From: Martelella alba | Lineage (GTDB): Bacteria; Pseudomonadota; Alphaproteobacteria; Rhizobiales; Rhizobiaceae | Length of the DNA: 64,000 nucleotides | Assembly (NCBI RefSeq): GCF_006516955.1 | Contig: NZ_VHLG01000014.1 | Coordinates: forward strand, 1 to 64,000 | Direction: 5' to 3' | Shown here: piece after piece, positions 36,725 through 46,285 of the stretch | Numbering within the stretch: the first letter of the stretch is position 1 | Layout of the letters: each line of letters begins with the position of its first letter | The notes under the pieces: generated by a model | The model's database searches: none | Seen by the model: only the letters and a program-made list of their open reading frames with translations | Told to the model about the DNA's origin: nothing | Made by a program: the position numbers and the translations under genes

Positions 36725-37375
36725 TCACATCTTGACTGCGGAAATCTGAATTTCGACGCGCCGGTTTTGAGAACGGCCTTCCGGGGTGGCGTTGGAGGCG
36801 ATCGGATACTGACTGCCAAAGCCCATTGCCGAGATACGACGGCCGCTGACACCCGACTGCATCAGATAGCTGGCGACACTGTTAGCGCGCTGCTGCGACA
36901 GGTTCATGTTATAGGCATCCGATCCAGTGGAATCCGTGTAGCCATTCACATTGATCGCGGTGCGGTCATACTTCACCAGCACTGTGGAGACCGCATTCAG
37001 CGTCGAATAGAAGTTCGGAACGATCTGATACTGATCGGTTGCGAAGGTGATATTCGACGGCATGATCAGCGTCAGCTGATCGCCATTGCGCACGATCGAA
37101 ACACCGGTCCCGGCAAGCGCTGCGCGGAACTCCCGCTCCTGGCTATCAATATAGGCGCCGATGCCACCGCCTGCGACGGCACCGATGGCGCCGCCGATGA
37201 CAGCGCCCTTGACATCGCCACCGATCAGACCGCCAGCCAGCGCGCCGATCGCGGTCCCCGTCAGCAAGCCCGTACCGGTGTTGTTGGACACCGTCTGCCC
37301 GGTATTCGGGTCAGTGGTGGTGCAGCCTGCAAGAAATGCTGTTCCCAGAACAGCGATCATTGCCTTCTTAAGCAT
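36725..37375 (-). CDS. OmpA-domain lipoprotein with glycine zipper (YiaD-like)
   Basis: The 216-residue protein begins with a lipoprotein signal (MLKKAMIAVLGTAFLAGC, lipobox LAGC), so it would be lipid-anchored in the outer membrane. A Gly-rich zipper (about 37-75, with GTAIGALAGGLIGG and AIGAVAGGGIGAYI) can insert in or pack against the membrane. The C-terminal OmpA domain (about 105-212), with VNGYTDSTGSDAYN and GRSQNRRVEIQ, holds the Asp and Arg that bind diaminopimelate of peptidoglycan. The ATG at 37375 follows GAGGG by five bases. A paralogue starts 795 bases upstream on the same strand. Confidence 0.92.
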   Translation of the reverse strand: MLKKAMIAVLGTAFLAGCTTTDPNTGQTVSNNTGTGLLTGTAIGALAGGLIGGDVKGAVIGGAIGAVAGGGIGAYIDSQEREFRAALAGTGVSIVRNGDQLTLIMPSNITFATDQYQIVPNFYSTLNAVSTVLVKYDRTAINVNGYTDSTGSDAYNMNLSQQRANSVASYLMQSGVSGRRISAMGFGSQYPIASNATPEGRSQNRRVEIQISAVKM

Positions 37376-37521
37376 GGAAACCCTCAAAAATCGAAATCGT
37401 CACGAGTTCAGACAAACATTGCGGCATGTCTATGTCCGAAAGCCATAACAGTGGCAAATACCGCCAATCAGACAATGTTCAAGTGGAAGAGCGACAAAAG
37501 TTCAGCCCGCTCCGAAAAATC

Positions 37522-37558
37522 AAAACCGCCACCGAACGCGTAATGAGCCCGGTGGCGG
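37522..37558 (-). terminator. Terminator after the second OmpA-domain lipoprotein gene
   Basis: CCGCCACCG (37526-37534) pairs with CGGTGGCGG (37550-37558) over a 15-base loop. On the minus strand it is followed by TTTTGATTTTT, 18 bases after the stop. Confidence 0.85.
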
Positions 37559-37576
37559 CATAATCTCACAACCGAA

Positions 37577-38170
37577 TTACTTGGTTGCCATCGCCGGAGC
37601 TGCCGCAGCATCAGGCGCGGCCGGCGGTGCAAGCCGGATCTCAACACGGCGGTTCTGTGCACGGCCTTCCTTCGTATCGTTGGAAGCAACCGGGTCAGCC
37701 TTGCCATATCCCGTCGGGATCACCCGGGACGGTGTGACGCCCTTGTTGATCAGATAGCCAGCAACCGAATCGGCGCGTTCCTGCGACAGCTTCAGATTAT
37801 AGGCATCCGTACCGGTGGAATCCGTATAACCGTTCACGTTGATCGACGTCTGGTTATACTTGACCAGAAGTGCGGCAACTGCGGTGAGGGTCGGATAGAA
37901 TTCCGGGACAAGTTCCGACTTGTCGAAGGGGAATGTCACGCTCGACTGAAGCACGAGCGCAATATATTTCGGCGTCCTGATAATGGTAACGCCGGTACCT
38001 TCAAGTGTCTGACGGAACTCGGCTTCCTGCTGATCCATATATTCAGCAGGCGAGCTGGCATTCACGGTAGTTACCGTGACGGTCTCCGGCGCTGTCGCGT
38101 TCATGCTATTGCTGGCACAGCCAGCCAGCAATGCAGCAGCCGCTGCTGCAATCATCATCTTCTTGATCAT
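37577..38170 (-). CDS. OmpA-domain lipoprotein without glycine zipper
   Basis: The 197-residue protein has a lipobox signal (MIKKMMIAAAAAALLAGC), a short spacer, and the same type of C-terminal OmpA peptidoglycan-binding domain as its neighbour: INVNGYTDSTGTDAYNLKLS and GRAQNRRVEIRL. It lacks the Gly-rich zipper between lipobox and OmpA domain, and ends in an Ala/Pro tail. GGAAGGGGAAG lies just before the ATG. The two genes look like an old tandem duplication, but each has its own terminator. Confidence 0.93.
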   Translation of the reverse strand: MIKKMMIAAAAAALLAGCASNSMNATAPETVTVTTVNASSPAEYMDQQEAEFRQTLEGTGVTIIRTPKYIALVLQSSVTFPFDKSELVPEFYPTLTAVAALLVKYNQTSINVNGYTDSTGTDAYNLKLSQERADSVAGYLINKGVTPSRVIPTGYGKADPVASNDTKEGRAQNRRVEIRLAPPAAPDAAAAPAMATK

Positions 38171-38288
38171 AACTTCCCCTTCCGGTCCGGATCAATGCTA
38201 GCCGGACTTTACACAAAAGCCGGTACAGTTCAAACCAGTAAAAGAGGTATTGCCAGATCAAACGCAACCTTCTTTAGCATGCATTACC

Positions 38289-41200
38289 TCAGGCCTGACC
38301 ATCACTTGCCGGCAGCGTCGAGGCGTGTTTCAGCTCCCGATGCAGCCTCGCCTCTTCATCCGCCTTTGGCTTGGAGAAGCGCGCCAGCAGAAGATAGGCC
38401 ACGGGCGTGACATAGAGTGTGACAATGGTTGCGAAACCCAGGCCACCGACAATCACCCAGCCCAGTGCGATGCGCGCCTCCGCGCCCGCACCGCTTGCAA
38501 GCACAAGCGGAACGCCACCGAGAATGGTTGAGATCATTGTCATCATGACCGGGCGCAAACGCAGATTGGTGGCATTTTCGACAGCATCCCTGACGCTTTG
38601 ACCGCGATCGCGCAATTGATTGGCGAACTCAACGATCAGAATGCCATTCTTGGCCATGACACCGATCAGCAAGACCAACCCGATCTGGGAATAGATATTG
38701 AGGCTGGTTCCCGTCAGGAGCATTGCCAGAATGGCGCAGCCCATGCCGAAAGGTACGGTGGCCAGAATGATCAATGCGCTCCAGACACTCTCGAACTGGG
38801 CGGCAAGCACAAGAAAGACGATGATGAAGGCAAAGCCGAACACCATGAGCATGCCGGATGAATTCTCGCTCAGCGCGGCTGCTTCCGCCTGCGGCATGAC
38901 ATAAGCCCCGGCTGGCAAAAGCGGCGCGGCAAGTTTTTCAACCTCGGCAAAAGCCGGCCCGAGCGCCACACCAGCGGCGAGGTTGGAGGACATGGACACG
39001 GCGGCGAGCTGCTGCTCCCGTTCCAGCGTCGGCGCGATCGACCTTTCACTCAGCGTCGCAATCGTCGACAGCGGCACGATACGGCCATCGCCAGCGCGCA
39101 GGAAAATATTCTCCAGATCGGCCGGGTCATCGATATTGTCCGTATCGGCCGTCAGCTCGACACTGTAGCTGTCCCCGTCAATATAGACATCGCCGATCGA
39201 ATCGCCGTCCAGAAGCGCCTTCAGTGCCGTGGACAGGCCGGAAATGCTGATACCGAGATCAGACGCCTTCTTGCGATTGAGGGTAATCGCCACCTGCGCC
39301 TGGGTTGCATCATTGCTGAGGCGCGGATTGACGAAATCAGGATCCGTTTCCATCGAAGCCAGAAGGGCGCTGGCCGCCGTCGCGAGCTGAGCATGGCTTG
39401 CCCCGACGAGCGAGAAGGACAGACCATTGCCGCCGCCACGGATATTCAGCGAATTCGGCTGCATGGCAAAGGCCTGAAGTGCCGGGACCTGGGCCGCGGC
39501 GGCGTTGACATCCTTTGCGATCTGGTCCTGTGTGCGAGAACGCTGATCCCAGGGCGCAAGGGTCAGCACCATGAAACCGCTATTGGTATTGCTGCCAAAG
39601 CCGGAAATCGAAAACAGGCTGGCAATTTCACCCCTGTCAATCAGCGGCTGAAGCTTTTCCTCAACCTGCTGCATCCGGTCCCGCGTGTAATCAAGGCTGA
39701 CACCCTGCGGCGCAGAAACACGCAGCATCAGCATGGAGCGATCTTCCTTGGGCAGCAATTCACTAGTGATGTTGGTATAGGCAATATAGGCGCCGAACAT
39801 CAAAAGCGCACCAAGCGACAATACGATCAGCGGCGCGGACAGGGCCCAGCGCAGCGTCACGCGGTAGAGCGCGGCAAGGAACATGCCAAGCCGCGCAATC
39901 GGACCGGGCTTGGTATGCTTGTGCTCGACCAGAATTCGCGAGGCGAGCATCGGGCAGAGCGTCAACGCAACGAAGGAAGACAACAGCACGGCGAAGGCCA
40001 GCACAAAGCCGAATTCACGGAAAAGCCCGCCCGCCTGCCCCGGCAGGAAGGACAGCGGCACAAACACGGCCGCAAGTGTTGCCGTGGTAGCAATGACAGC
40101 AAAGAAGACTTCCTTGGTGCCAAGCACAGCCGCCGCCCTCGGCCCCATGCCCCTGGAGCGAAGTCGCACGATGTTTTCCAGCACCACGATCGCATCATCC
40201 ACCACCATGCCGGTGGCGAGAACAATGGCGAGAAGGGTAAGGATGTTGACCGAGAACCCGGCGAGATAGATGGCTGCCAGCGTGCCGATCAGGGCGACCG
40301 GCAGGGTAATTGCCGGAATAAAGGTCGCCCGCCAGTCGCGCAGGAAAAGATAGATGATGGCGACGACGATGATGGAGGCGAGGATCAGCGAGCGCACCAC
40401 CTCATCGATGGAGCCGGAAATGAACACGGCATCATCGTTGGAAATATGGATGGACGTGCCTTCCGGCAGGGTCTTGTTGAGTTCGTCAACAACCTTGCGG
40501 GCGCCTTGCGAAATCTCCAGCGTATTGGATTTGGCCTGGCGGATCAGCCCGAGACCGACACCAGCCTGACCATTATAGCGCAGCCCCGTCGAGGCCGTAT
40601 CCGGCCCGAAAGTCACCGTCGCAACATCGCCAAGCCGTACATTATCGGCAACCTGAATATCCTCGAATTCTTCCGGCGTCGTGACATCGGCCGTCGCCCG
40701 CACGCTGAGCGCCTGTCTGGTGCTGGTGAGATTACCGGCCGGGACATCCCAGCTGACATTGTCGAGCGCGGTGGCAATATCAGCGACCGTCAGCGCCCGG
40801 CTTGCCAGCGCGGCCTGATTGATATCGATGCGGAACACCTTGTCGCGGTCGCCATAGACATCAACGTCGGCGACACCGGGAACAGCGGCCAGTTTGTCTT
40901 CAATCTGATCGGACACCAGCTTGGTCAGGCTGTCGAGATCCAGCTTGCTCGAGGTGACGGCAAGCCGCATGACCGGCTGCGAATCGGCGTCGGCCTTGAC
41001 GATCCGCGGATCGTCGGCATCATCCGGCAGCTGGTTCTGCACCTGGCCGACAGCATCGCGCACGTCCATCGAGGCCACATTGATATCGGTGTCGGAGGAA
41101 AATTCCAGCGTGACCCGGCTGGAGCCTGTGGAAGACCGCGACGACATGGACTGCAGGCCGCTGACGCGGGCGACAGCCCCTTCGATCACGCTTGTCACCT

Positions 41201-41492
41201 CCTGATCAACCGTCTCCGGTGCAGCACCGGAAAAGGTCGTTCGCACGGTAATGACCGGACGGTCGACATCCGGCAATTCACGCACTTCGACGCCGAAATA
41301 GGCGGCAAGCCCCGCAACCACAATCATGGCATTGAATACGAAGGCCAGGATTGGACGACGCACGAAGAGCGCCGTAATGCCCGGATCCTCCATGGCCTCT
41401 TCGTCGTTCAACTGTTCTTCACCGTAAATCTCATGGGCGGCAACAGCCGGGTCATCGCTGACATCCGGCGGAACATGATCCTTGTCACTCAT
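38289..41492 (-). CDS. RND multidrug efflux pump, inner-membrane permease (HAE1/AcrB type)
   Basis: The 1067-residue protein is a full-length AcrB-type proton-driven exporter with twelve expected membrane segments and two large periplasmic loops. Proton-relay residues are present: the Asp pair in TM4 (LATGMVVDDAIVVLENIV) and the Lys in TM10 (LLIGVMAKNGILIVEFANQ). The N-terminus has a longer, acidic cytoplasmic lead (about 45 residues) than E. coli AcrB. It follows the adaptor gene by 11 bases. No outer-membrane TolC-type gene is nearby, so a remote channel is probably shared. Confidence 0.96.
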   Translation of the reverse strand: MSDKDHVPPDVSDDPAVAAHEIYGEEQLNDEEAMEDPGITALFVRRPILAFVFNAMIVVAGLAAYFGVEVRELPDVDRPVITVRTTFSGAAPETVDQEVTSVIEGAVARVSGLQSMSSRSSTGSSRVTLEFSSDTDINVASMDVRDAVGQVQNQLPDDADDPRIVKADADSQPVMRLAVTSSKLDLDSLTKLVSDQIEDKLAAVPGVADVDVYGDRDKVFRIDINQAALASRALTVADIATALDNVSWDVPAGNLTSTRQALSVRATADVTTPEEFEDIQVADNVRLGDVATVTFGPDTASTGLRYNGQAGVGLGLIRQAKSNTLEISQGARKVVDELNKTLPEGTSIHISNDDAVFISGSIDEVVRSLILASIIVVAIIYLFLRDWRATFIPAITLPVALIGTLAAIYLAGFSVNILTLLAIVLATGMVVDDAIVVLENIVRLRSRGMGPRAAAVLGTKEVFFAVIATTATLAAVFVPLSFLPGQAGGLFREFGFVLAFAVLLSSFVALTLCPMLASRILVEHKHTKPGPIARLGMFLAALYRVTLRWALSAPLIVLSLGALLMFGAYIAYTNITSELLPKEDRSMLMLRVSAPQGVSLDYTRDRMQQVEEKLQPLIDRGEIASLFSISGFGSNTNSGFMVLTLAPWDQRSRTQDQIAKDVNAAAAQVPALQAFAMQPNSLNIRGGGNGLSFSLVGASHAQLATAASALLASMETDPDFVNPRLSNDATQAQVAITLNRKKASDLGISISGLSTALKALLDGDSIGDVYIDGDSYSVELTADTDNIDDPADLENIFLRAGDGRIVPLSTIATLSERSIAPTLEREQQLAAVSMSSNLAAGVALGPAFAEVEKLAAPLLPAGAYVMPQAEAAALSENSSGMLMVFGFAFIIVFLVLAAQFESVWSALIILATVPFGMGCAILAMLLTGTSLNIYSQIGLVLLIGVMAKNGILIVEFANQLRDRGQSVRDAVENATNLRLRPVMMTMISTILGGVPLVLASGAGAEARIALGWVIVGGLGFATIVTLYVTPVAYLLLARFSKPKADEEARLHRELKHASTLPASDGQA

Positions 41493-41503
41493 TTCCGTGC
41501 CCC

Positions 41504-42667
41504 TTACGCCGCATTGCGGGACGAAACCTGTTCGCCCGCCTTGCTGCCATCCTGATTGACGACGTCGACCTCAGCCCCTTCGCGCAAGCGCTGCAGTCCC
41601 TCGGTAATGACCTGATCACCCGGCTTCAGATCGCCATCGACAAGGATCAGGTCCGGATTGCGGCGAATGATGCTGACCCGCGCCTTCTGCGCCTTTCCGT
41701 CAACCAGTTGCCAGACATAGGAGCCTTGCGAATCCCACTGAACCGCGAGCGAATCGACCGCCGGATAAGTGTCGCCGGCAAAATGCATGGTGACATTGAA
41801 GGACATGCCCGCGCGCAGCGCGTCATCGGCATTGTCGATCTTGGCCCGCACGGTGAACGTCCGGCTGTCCTCGTCAATGCGGTTGTCGACGGCTTCAACC
41901 TCGCCCTTGAACAGTTTGTTGGGCGTGGCAACGGGCCTTGCCTCGATCGCCTGACCGGACTGAATGGCGGCGGCAAAGCGCTCGGGCACGGAAAAATCAA
42001 CGAGGATTGTCGACCGGTCGTCAATCGTCACGATCGGGCTTGCCGTTGTGACATAGTCACCGGCGTTGATCTGCAGAATACCGGCAATGCCGGCGAAGGG
42101 CGCGACAATGTCGCGCTTGGCAAGCGCCAACTCTGCCGACTGCAACTGAAGTTCGGCGGTCTGCTCGGCAATCTGCGAGGTGTAAAGGCTCAGTTCGGAA
42201 ATGGATGACTTGATCTTCTGATTGATCTGCGACTGACGGGCCGCCGCTTCAAGCGCCACTTTTGCCTGATCACGCGCAACCGTCTCCTCGCGATTGTCGA
42301 GCCGTGCGATCACCTGCCCCTTGTCAACCATATCACCAGACGAAATCAGCACATCCGTAATGGTTCCGGCAACCTGGGGCAGAACCGTCACGGTCTGGAC
42401 CGCCTCACCATCACCGATTGCCTCAAGCACATCATTGACCACCCCCGTCGTCACGGGCTCGGCAACAACCCGGGTCTTCTGCCGTCCACCAGAACCACCG
42501 CCGCCCGGGCCGCCAGCACCGGGAGCCTTTGAAGCCGTCTCGACAGCGCCAGAGCCAATACCCAGCCTCACCAGAACATCGCGCCCGCCGGGCGCAAGAA
42601 AAAGCCAGGCAACAGCGGCAACCGCCAGAATTGCCAGGCTGGCCAGAACCTGTGTGTAAATTCGCAT
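41504..42667 (-). CDS. RND efflux periplasmic adaptor (HlyD/MFP family)
   Basis: The 387-residue protein is the membrane-fusion partner of the downstream pump. It has an N-terminal membrane anchor (VLASLAILAVAAVAWLFL), a Gly-rich segment, a lipoyl-like half (LPQVAGTITDVLISSGDMVDKG), a short helical hairpin, the second lipoyl half with APFAGIAGILQINAGDYV, and a beta-barrel domain. It is anchored by a helix, as no lipobox Cys is seen. The gene is first of the two-gene unit; the promoter should lie in the AT-rich region to its right. Confidence 0.95.
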   Translation of the reverse strand: MRIYTQVLASLAILAVAAVAWLFLAPGGRDVLVRLGIGSGAVETASKAPGAGGPGGGGSGGRQKTRVVAEPVTTGVVNDVLEAIGDGEAVQTVTVLPQVAGTITDVLISSGDMVDKGQVIARLDNREETVARDQAKVALEAAARQSQINQKIKSSISELSLYTSQIAEQTAELQLQSAELALAKRDIVAPFAGIAGILQINAGDYVTTASPIVTIDDRSTILVDFSVPERFAAAIQSGQAIEARPVATPNKLFKGEVEAVDNRIDEDSRTFTVRAKIDNADDALRAGMSFNVTMHFAGDTYPAVDSLAVQWDSQGSYVWQLVDGKAQKARVSIIRRNPDLILVDGDLKPGDQVITEGLQRLREGAEVDVVNQDGSKAGEQVSSRNAA

Positions 42668-43846
42668 AGAAGTCCCCGGTAGGAAGCGCCCTGCTCATGC
42701 CGCTTTGGAAAACAGCCTGTTTTAACAGGGCTTTGAACGAAATTATGAACGACTGAATCGCGATGACAAGACTGACGGAGGAACCTCTCCAAAGTTTAAT
42801 ATAGTTCAACATGATTGCGGCGAATATCAGTTTTTCCAGAATATATCTCTATATTTCAACATCTTGCCTTAGGGGGAAATCAGAACCATCCAACAGGCAG
42901 GACAGATTTTGCCACGCCTAACACATACAATTAATCGTGAACGGTACCCATGCGGTACCTGACTGAGAAACTCTCGCAGGACCGGCAGCCTCGTGGAACG
43001 CCGATCAAGTCAAAGCCGCGCATCAATACGTTGCGACATCGACATGGATGCAGAGTTACAGCACCGGCATGACCTATTTAATAAAAAACTGATTATAGAA
43101 AATTAATAATAGATACATCTTCATAAAGGCAATAATCGAAACGTATTCATGTATAAAACAAATATGGAAACTGTAAATTGACGGGATATCCTCAATATCG
43201 AAAACAGCAACACCATACAAAAACGATAAAAATCAATTTGTATATGATGATCAGAATAGATCATACCATGGAAAAACTGGGGCGGGTGGATACAATCTTG
43301 ATACAGACTATGGCCTGAGCAGCAGAGAAGATGAATCAGAAATGCTTAAAAATGAAAACATGAAGGAACTGTATCAGAATATAGATAGCAATTATAGCCG
43401 TCGGGCGACGCGCAACAGCAATCGTTGATCCGATAGCGGCGGACCGGTTCTATCTGTTTTCTAAAATCGGACTGCTTCCCAAATATTACGTTCTGGCGGC
43501 ATGATCTTCCTCACCCTTATAGTGCGATGGATGGATCATGCGGCCAAGACTTTACCACCATGCTGCAAACAGCAAAGGGTGGGCGCATCAAGATTGCCCA
43601 GCATCAGCCCCCGCAAGACGAAGGCGCAGCCTTTTGCCACAGGCGCGGAATGGCCGGGTGGCGGAACCGCATCCGGACGTCATTTTCATCATGCTATCCG
43701 CAGGCCTTCGACGTGACATAAAAACGCCCGGTTAACGCGGCTGCGAAGATGGACGCACAGCACCAAATCACGCGTCAAAACTCATTTTGTTCTGGTTTTG
43801 TCGCCATGGCGCTTTTCTTTCCGGCATTAATCACTAAATTGGCGGC
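42668..43846. other. 1.2-kb gene-poor region with AT-rich core
   Basis: No convincing gene lies in these 1179 bases. From about 42,780 to 43,430 the DNA is clearly richer in A and T than anywhere else in the window, except for an interval near 42,950-43,070. It includes a doubled GGTACC (42943-42948 and 42954-42959). The left end should hold the efflux-pair promoter (a TATATT box on the minus strand near 42,800). The right part (43,440-43,846) is GC-rich again and shows only overlapping short frames. An open frame without a start codon is listed separately. Confidence 0.7.
43177..43428 (+). pseudogene. Orphan open frame without a start codon, possible gene remnant
   Basis: An open stretch of 83 codons runs from 43177 to the stop at 43426-43428. 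It is long for such AT-rich DNA, and its translation looks protein-like (for example YHGKTGAGGYNLDTDYGLSS and EMLKNENMKELYQNIDSNYS). It has no ATG, GTG or TTG until late. A short frame MYKTNMETVN begins at 43149 one frame away and ends at 43181, so a single frameshift could join them. I do not recognise a family. It may be the 3' remnant of a transferred gene, or chance. Confidence 0.35.
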
Positions 43847-46285
43847 ATGATTCACCATGGCGACGATATTCCCTTTTTTGATGACGACGACCCGGGCGCA
43901 GTGCCGCCGCGACGCGAGGGTAGCGGCATAGCGGCACGCGCCATGGCGGCGCGCCGTGAGCCCCCGGTCCCCGACTATCTCGGGGGGCTGAACCCGGAAC
44001 AGCGCGATGCGGTTGTCTCCACGGAGGGACCGCTTCTGGTTCTGGCTGGCGCCGGCACCGGCAAAACGCGCGTTTTGACCACGCGGATCGCGCATATTCT
44101 GGCTTCCGGCAATGCCTATCCAAGCCAGATCCTCGCCGTGACCTTCACCAACAAGGCGGCGCGCGAGATGAAGGAACGCATTGGCGTTCTGGTCGGCGGT
44201 GCCGTTGAAGGCATGCCCTGGCTCGGCACCTTCCATTCGATCGGCGTCAAGCTGCTGCGCCGCCATGCCGAGCTTGCCGGCATCCGCTCCGACTTCACGA
44301 TCCTCGACACCGATGATGTCATCCGCCTGATCAAGCAGCTGATTCAGGCTGAAGGTCTCGACGACAAACGCTGGCCGGCCCGACAGTTCGCTTCGATGAT
44401 TGACGGCTGGAAGAACAAGGGGCTGACACCGAAGGATATCCCCGAAGGCGACGCCCGCGCCTTTGGCAACGGCCGTGGCCGCAAGCTGTATCAGGCCTAT
44501 CAGGACCGGCTTAAAACGCTCAATGCCTGTGATTTCGGCGATCTTCTGCTGCATCCGATCCATATTTTCCGACAGCATCCCGACGTGCTGAAGGAATATC
44601 ACAAGCGCTTCCGCTACATTCTGGTCGATGAGTATCAGGACACCAACACGGCACAATATATGTGGCTGCGGCTTCTGGCCCAGCGGCCAGGCAATGAGAC
44701 CGGACCGGTGAATATCTGCTGCGTTGGTGATGATGACCAGTCGATCTATGGCTGGCGCGGCGCCGAGGTCGACAATATCCTCCGCTTCGAGAAGGATTTT
44801 CCCGGCGCAAAGGTAATCCGGCTGGAACGTAATTATCGCTCCACCGCTCATATCCTCGGAGCGGCCGGCCATCTGATCGCCCATAATGACGGCCGCCTCG
44901 GCAAAACGCTCTTCACCGATCGTGTCGACCCGGATGACGCCAAGGTGCAGGTGCACGCCGCCTGGGATTCAGAAGAGGAAGCCCGCGCTGTCGGCGAGGA
45001 AATCGAGCAGCTGCAGCGCCAGGGCGAAGCGCTGAACGACATGGCCATCCTGGTGCGCGCATCCTTCCAGATGCGCGAGTTCGAAGACCGCTTCGTCACG
45101 CTCGGTCTCAATTACCGGGTTATCGGCGGCCCGCGCTTCTATGAGCGCCTCGAGATCCGCGATGCCATGGCCTATTTCCGCATGGTTTGCCAGCCAGCCG
45201 ATGATCTGGCGCTTGAACGGATCATCAATACGCCGAAACGCGGCCTTGGCGAAGCCTCGATCCGCAAGCTGCATGACCATGCGCGCGCCCGCAACATCCC
45301 TATGCTGGCTGCTGCGCGCGAGCTTTGTGATACCGACGAATTGAAGCCCAAGGCGCGTAAGGCGCTTTACGATGTCGTCACCCATTTCGACCGCTGGCAG
45401 GGCCTTCTGGAAACCACGCCGCATACGGAGCTGGCCGAAACGATTCTCGACGAGAGCGGCTATACGGAGATGTGGCAGAATGATCGTTCGGCAGAAGCGC
45501 CGGGCCGCCTTGAAAACCTGAAGGAACTGATCCGCTCCATGGATGGTTTCGAAAGCCTGCGCGGCTTTCTCGAACATGTATCGCTGGTCATGGATGCCGA
45601 GCAGGACGAAGATCTCGACGCCGTCTCAATCATGACTCTGCACTCGGCCAAGGGGCTGGAGTTCAAGACCGTCTTTCTGCCCGGCTGGGAAGAAGGCCTG
45701 TTCCCGCATCAGCGCGCGCTGGATGAGAGCGGCCGCGCAGGCCTCGAAGAAGAGCGGCGGCTTGCCTATGTCGGCCTCACCCGCGCCAAGCGAAACTGCC
45801 ATATCTGGTTCGTTTCGAACCGCCGCATCCACGGCCTGTGGCAATCGACCATGCCGTCGCGCTTTCTTGATGAGCTGCCAGGCGATCATGTCGAGGTCGG
45901 AGAGACCGAAATGTCTTATGGCGGCTATGGGCAATCGCGCTTTGACCGTGCCGAACCCTTTGCCAATTCCTACGGCACACCAGGCTGGAAACGGGCACAG
46001 TCGCATCGCAGTGACGCCACGCGTGACAATTGGGGCAGCCGATCCGGTCATCAGGTCGAACGCATCGGCTACGGAGAAAGCGGACCAAGCGGCAAGACCA
46101 TTGACGGCGAACTGGTAGCCCGGTCGGTGGAAACGACGCCGTCGCGCTTTGCGCCCGGAGACCGTGTTTTCCACATGAAGTTCGGCAATGGCAATATTGT
46201 CGCCATCGAAGGCAACAAATTGACGATCGACTTCGACAAGGCCGGCCGTAAACGTGTGCTTGAGGGTTTCATTCAGCCTGTGTGA
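43847..46285 (+). CDS. uvrD: UvrD/PcrA family DNA helicase
   Basis: The 812-residue superfamily 1A helicase moves 3'-5' on DNA and acts in nucleotide-excision and mismatch repair and in clearing recombination or replication conflicts. Walker A AGAGTGKT is at 67-74, motif II is DEYQDTN, motif III includes GDDDQSIYGWRGA, and motif VI is YVGLTRAKRNCHIW. The C-terminal segment GDRVFHMKFGNGNIVAIEGN is the Tudor-like RNA-polymerase-binding module typical of PcrA/UvrD. The acidic N-terminal lead (residues 1-45) is an addition common in this order. Confidence 0.96.
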   Translation: MIHHGDDIPFFDDDDPGAVPPRREGSGIAARAMAARREPPVPDYLGGLNPEQRDAVVSTEGPLLVLAGAGTGKTRVLTTRIAHILASGNAYPSQILAVTFTNKAAREMKERIGVLVGGAVEGMPWLGTFHSIGVKLLRRHAELAGIRSDFTILDTDDVIRLIKQLIQAEGLDDKRWPARQFASMIDGWKNKGLTPKDIPEGDARAFGNGRGRKLYQAYQDRLKTLNACDFGDLLLHPIHIFRQHPDVLKEYHKRFRYILVDEYQDTNTAQYMWLRLLAQRPGNETGPVNICCVGDDDQSIYGWRGAEVDNILRFEKDFPGAKVIRLERNYRSTAHILGAAGHLIAHNDGRLGKTLFTDRVDPDDAKVQVHAAWDSEEEARAVGEEIEQLQRQGEALNDMAILVRASFQMREFEDRFVTLGLNYRVIGGPRFYERLEIRDAMAYFRMVCQPADDLALERIINTPKRGLGEASIRKLHDHARARNIPMLAAARELCDTDELKPKARKALYDVVTHFDRWQGLLETTPHTELAETILDESGYTEMWQNDRSAEAPGRLENLKELIRSMDGFESLRGFLEHVSLVMDAEQDEDLDAVSIMTLHSAKGLEFKTVFLPGWEEGLFPHQRALDESGRAGLEEERRLAYVGLTRAKRNCHIWFVSNRRIHGLWQSTMPSRFLDELPGDHVEVGETEMSYGGYGQSRFDRAEPFANSYGTPGWKRAQSHRSDATRDNWGSRSGHQVERIGYGESGPSGKTIDGELVARSVETTPSRFAPGDRVFHMKFGNGNIVAIEGNKLTIDFDKAGRKRVLEGFIQPV

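Noticed and set aside
39393-41555. 720-codon plus-strand open frame opposite the RND permease
   Set aside because: Complement of a clear AcrB-type gene; the translation is rich in Arg, His and Gly without domains.
42950-43072. 40-codon frame starting with ATG at 42950 in the gene-poor region
   Set aside because: Very basic, without ribosome site, and overlapped by another equally plausible short frame; not enough to call a gene.
43650-43680. tRNA-like start (GGCCGGGTGGCGGAAC)
   Set aside because: No T arm, anticodon arm or matching acceptor strand follows at proper distance.
43501-43735. Three forward frames open at once in a GC-rich stretch before uvrD
   Set aside because: Stop codons are rare in GC-rich DNA, the frames are short (61-71 codons) and none has a ribosome site or recognisable sequence.
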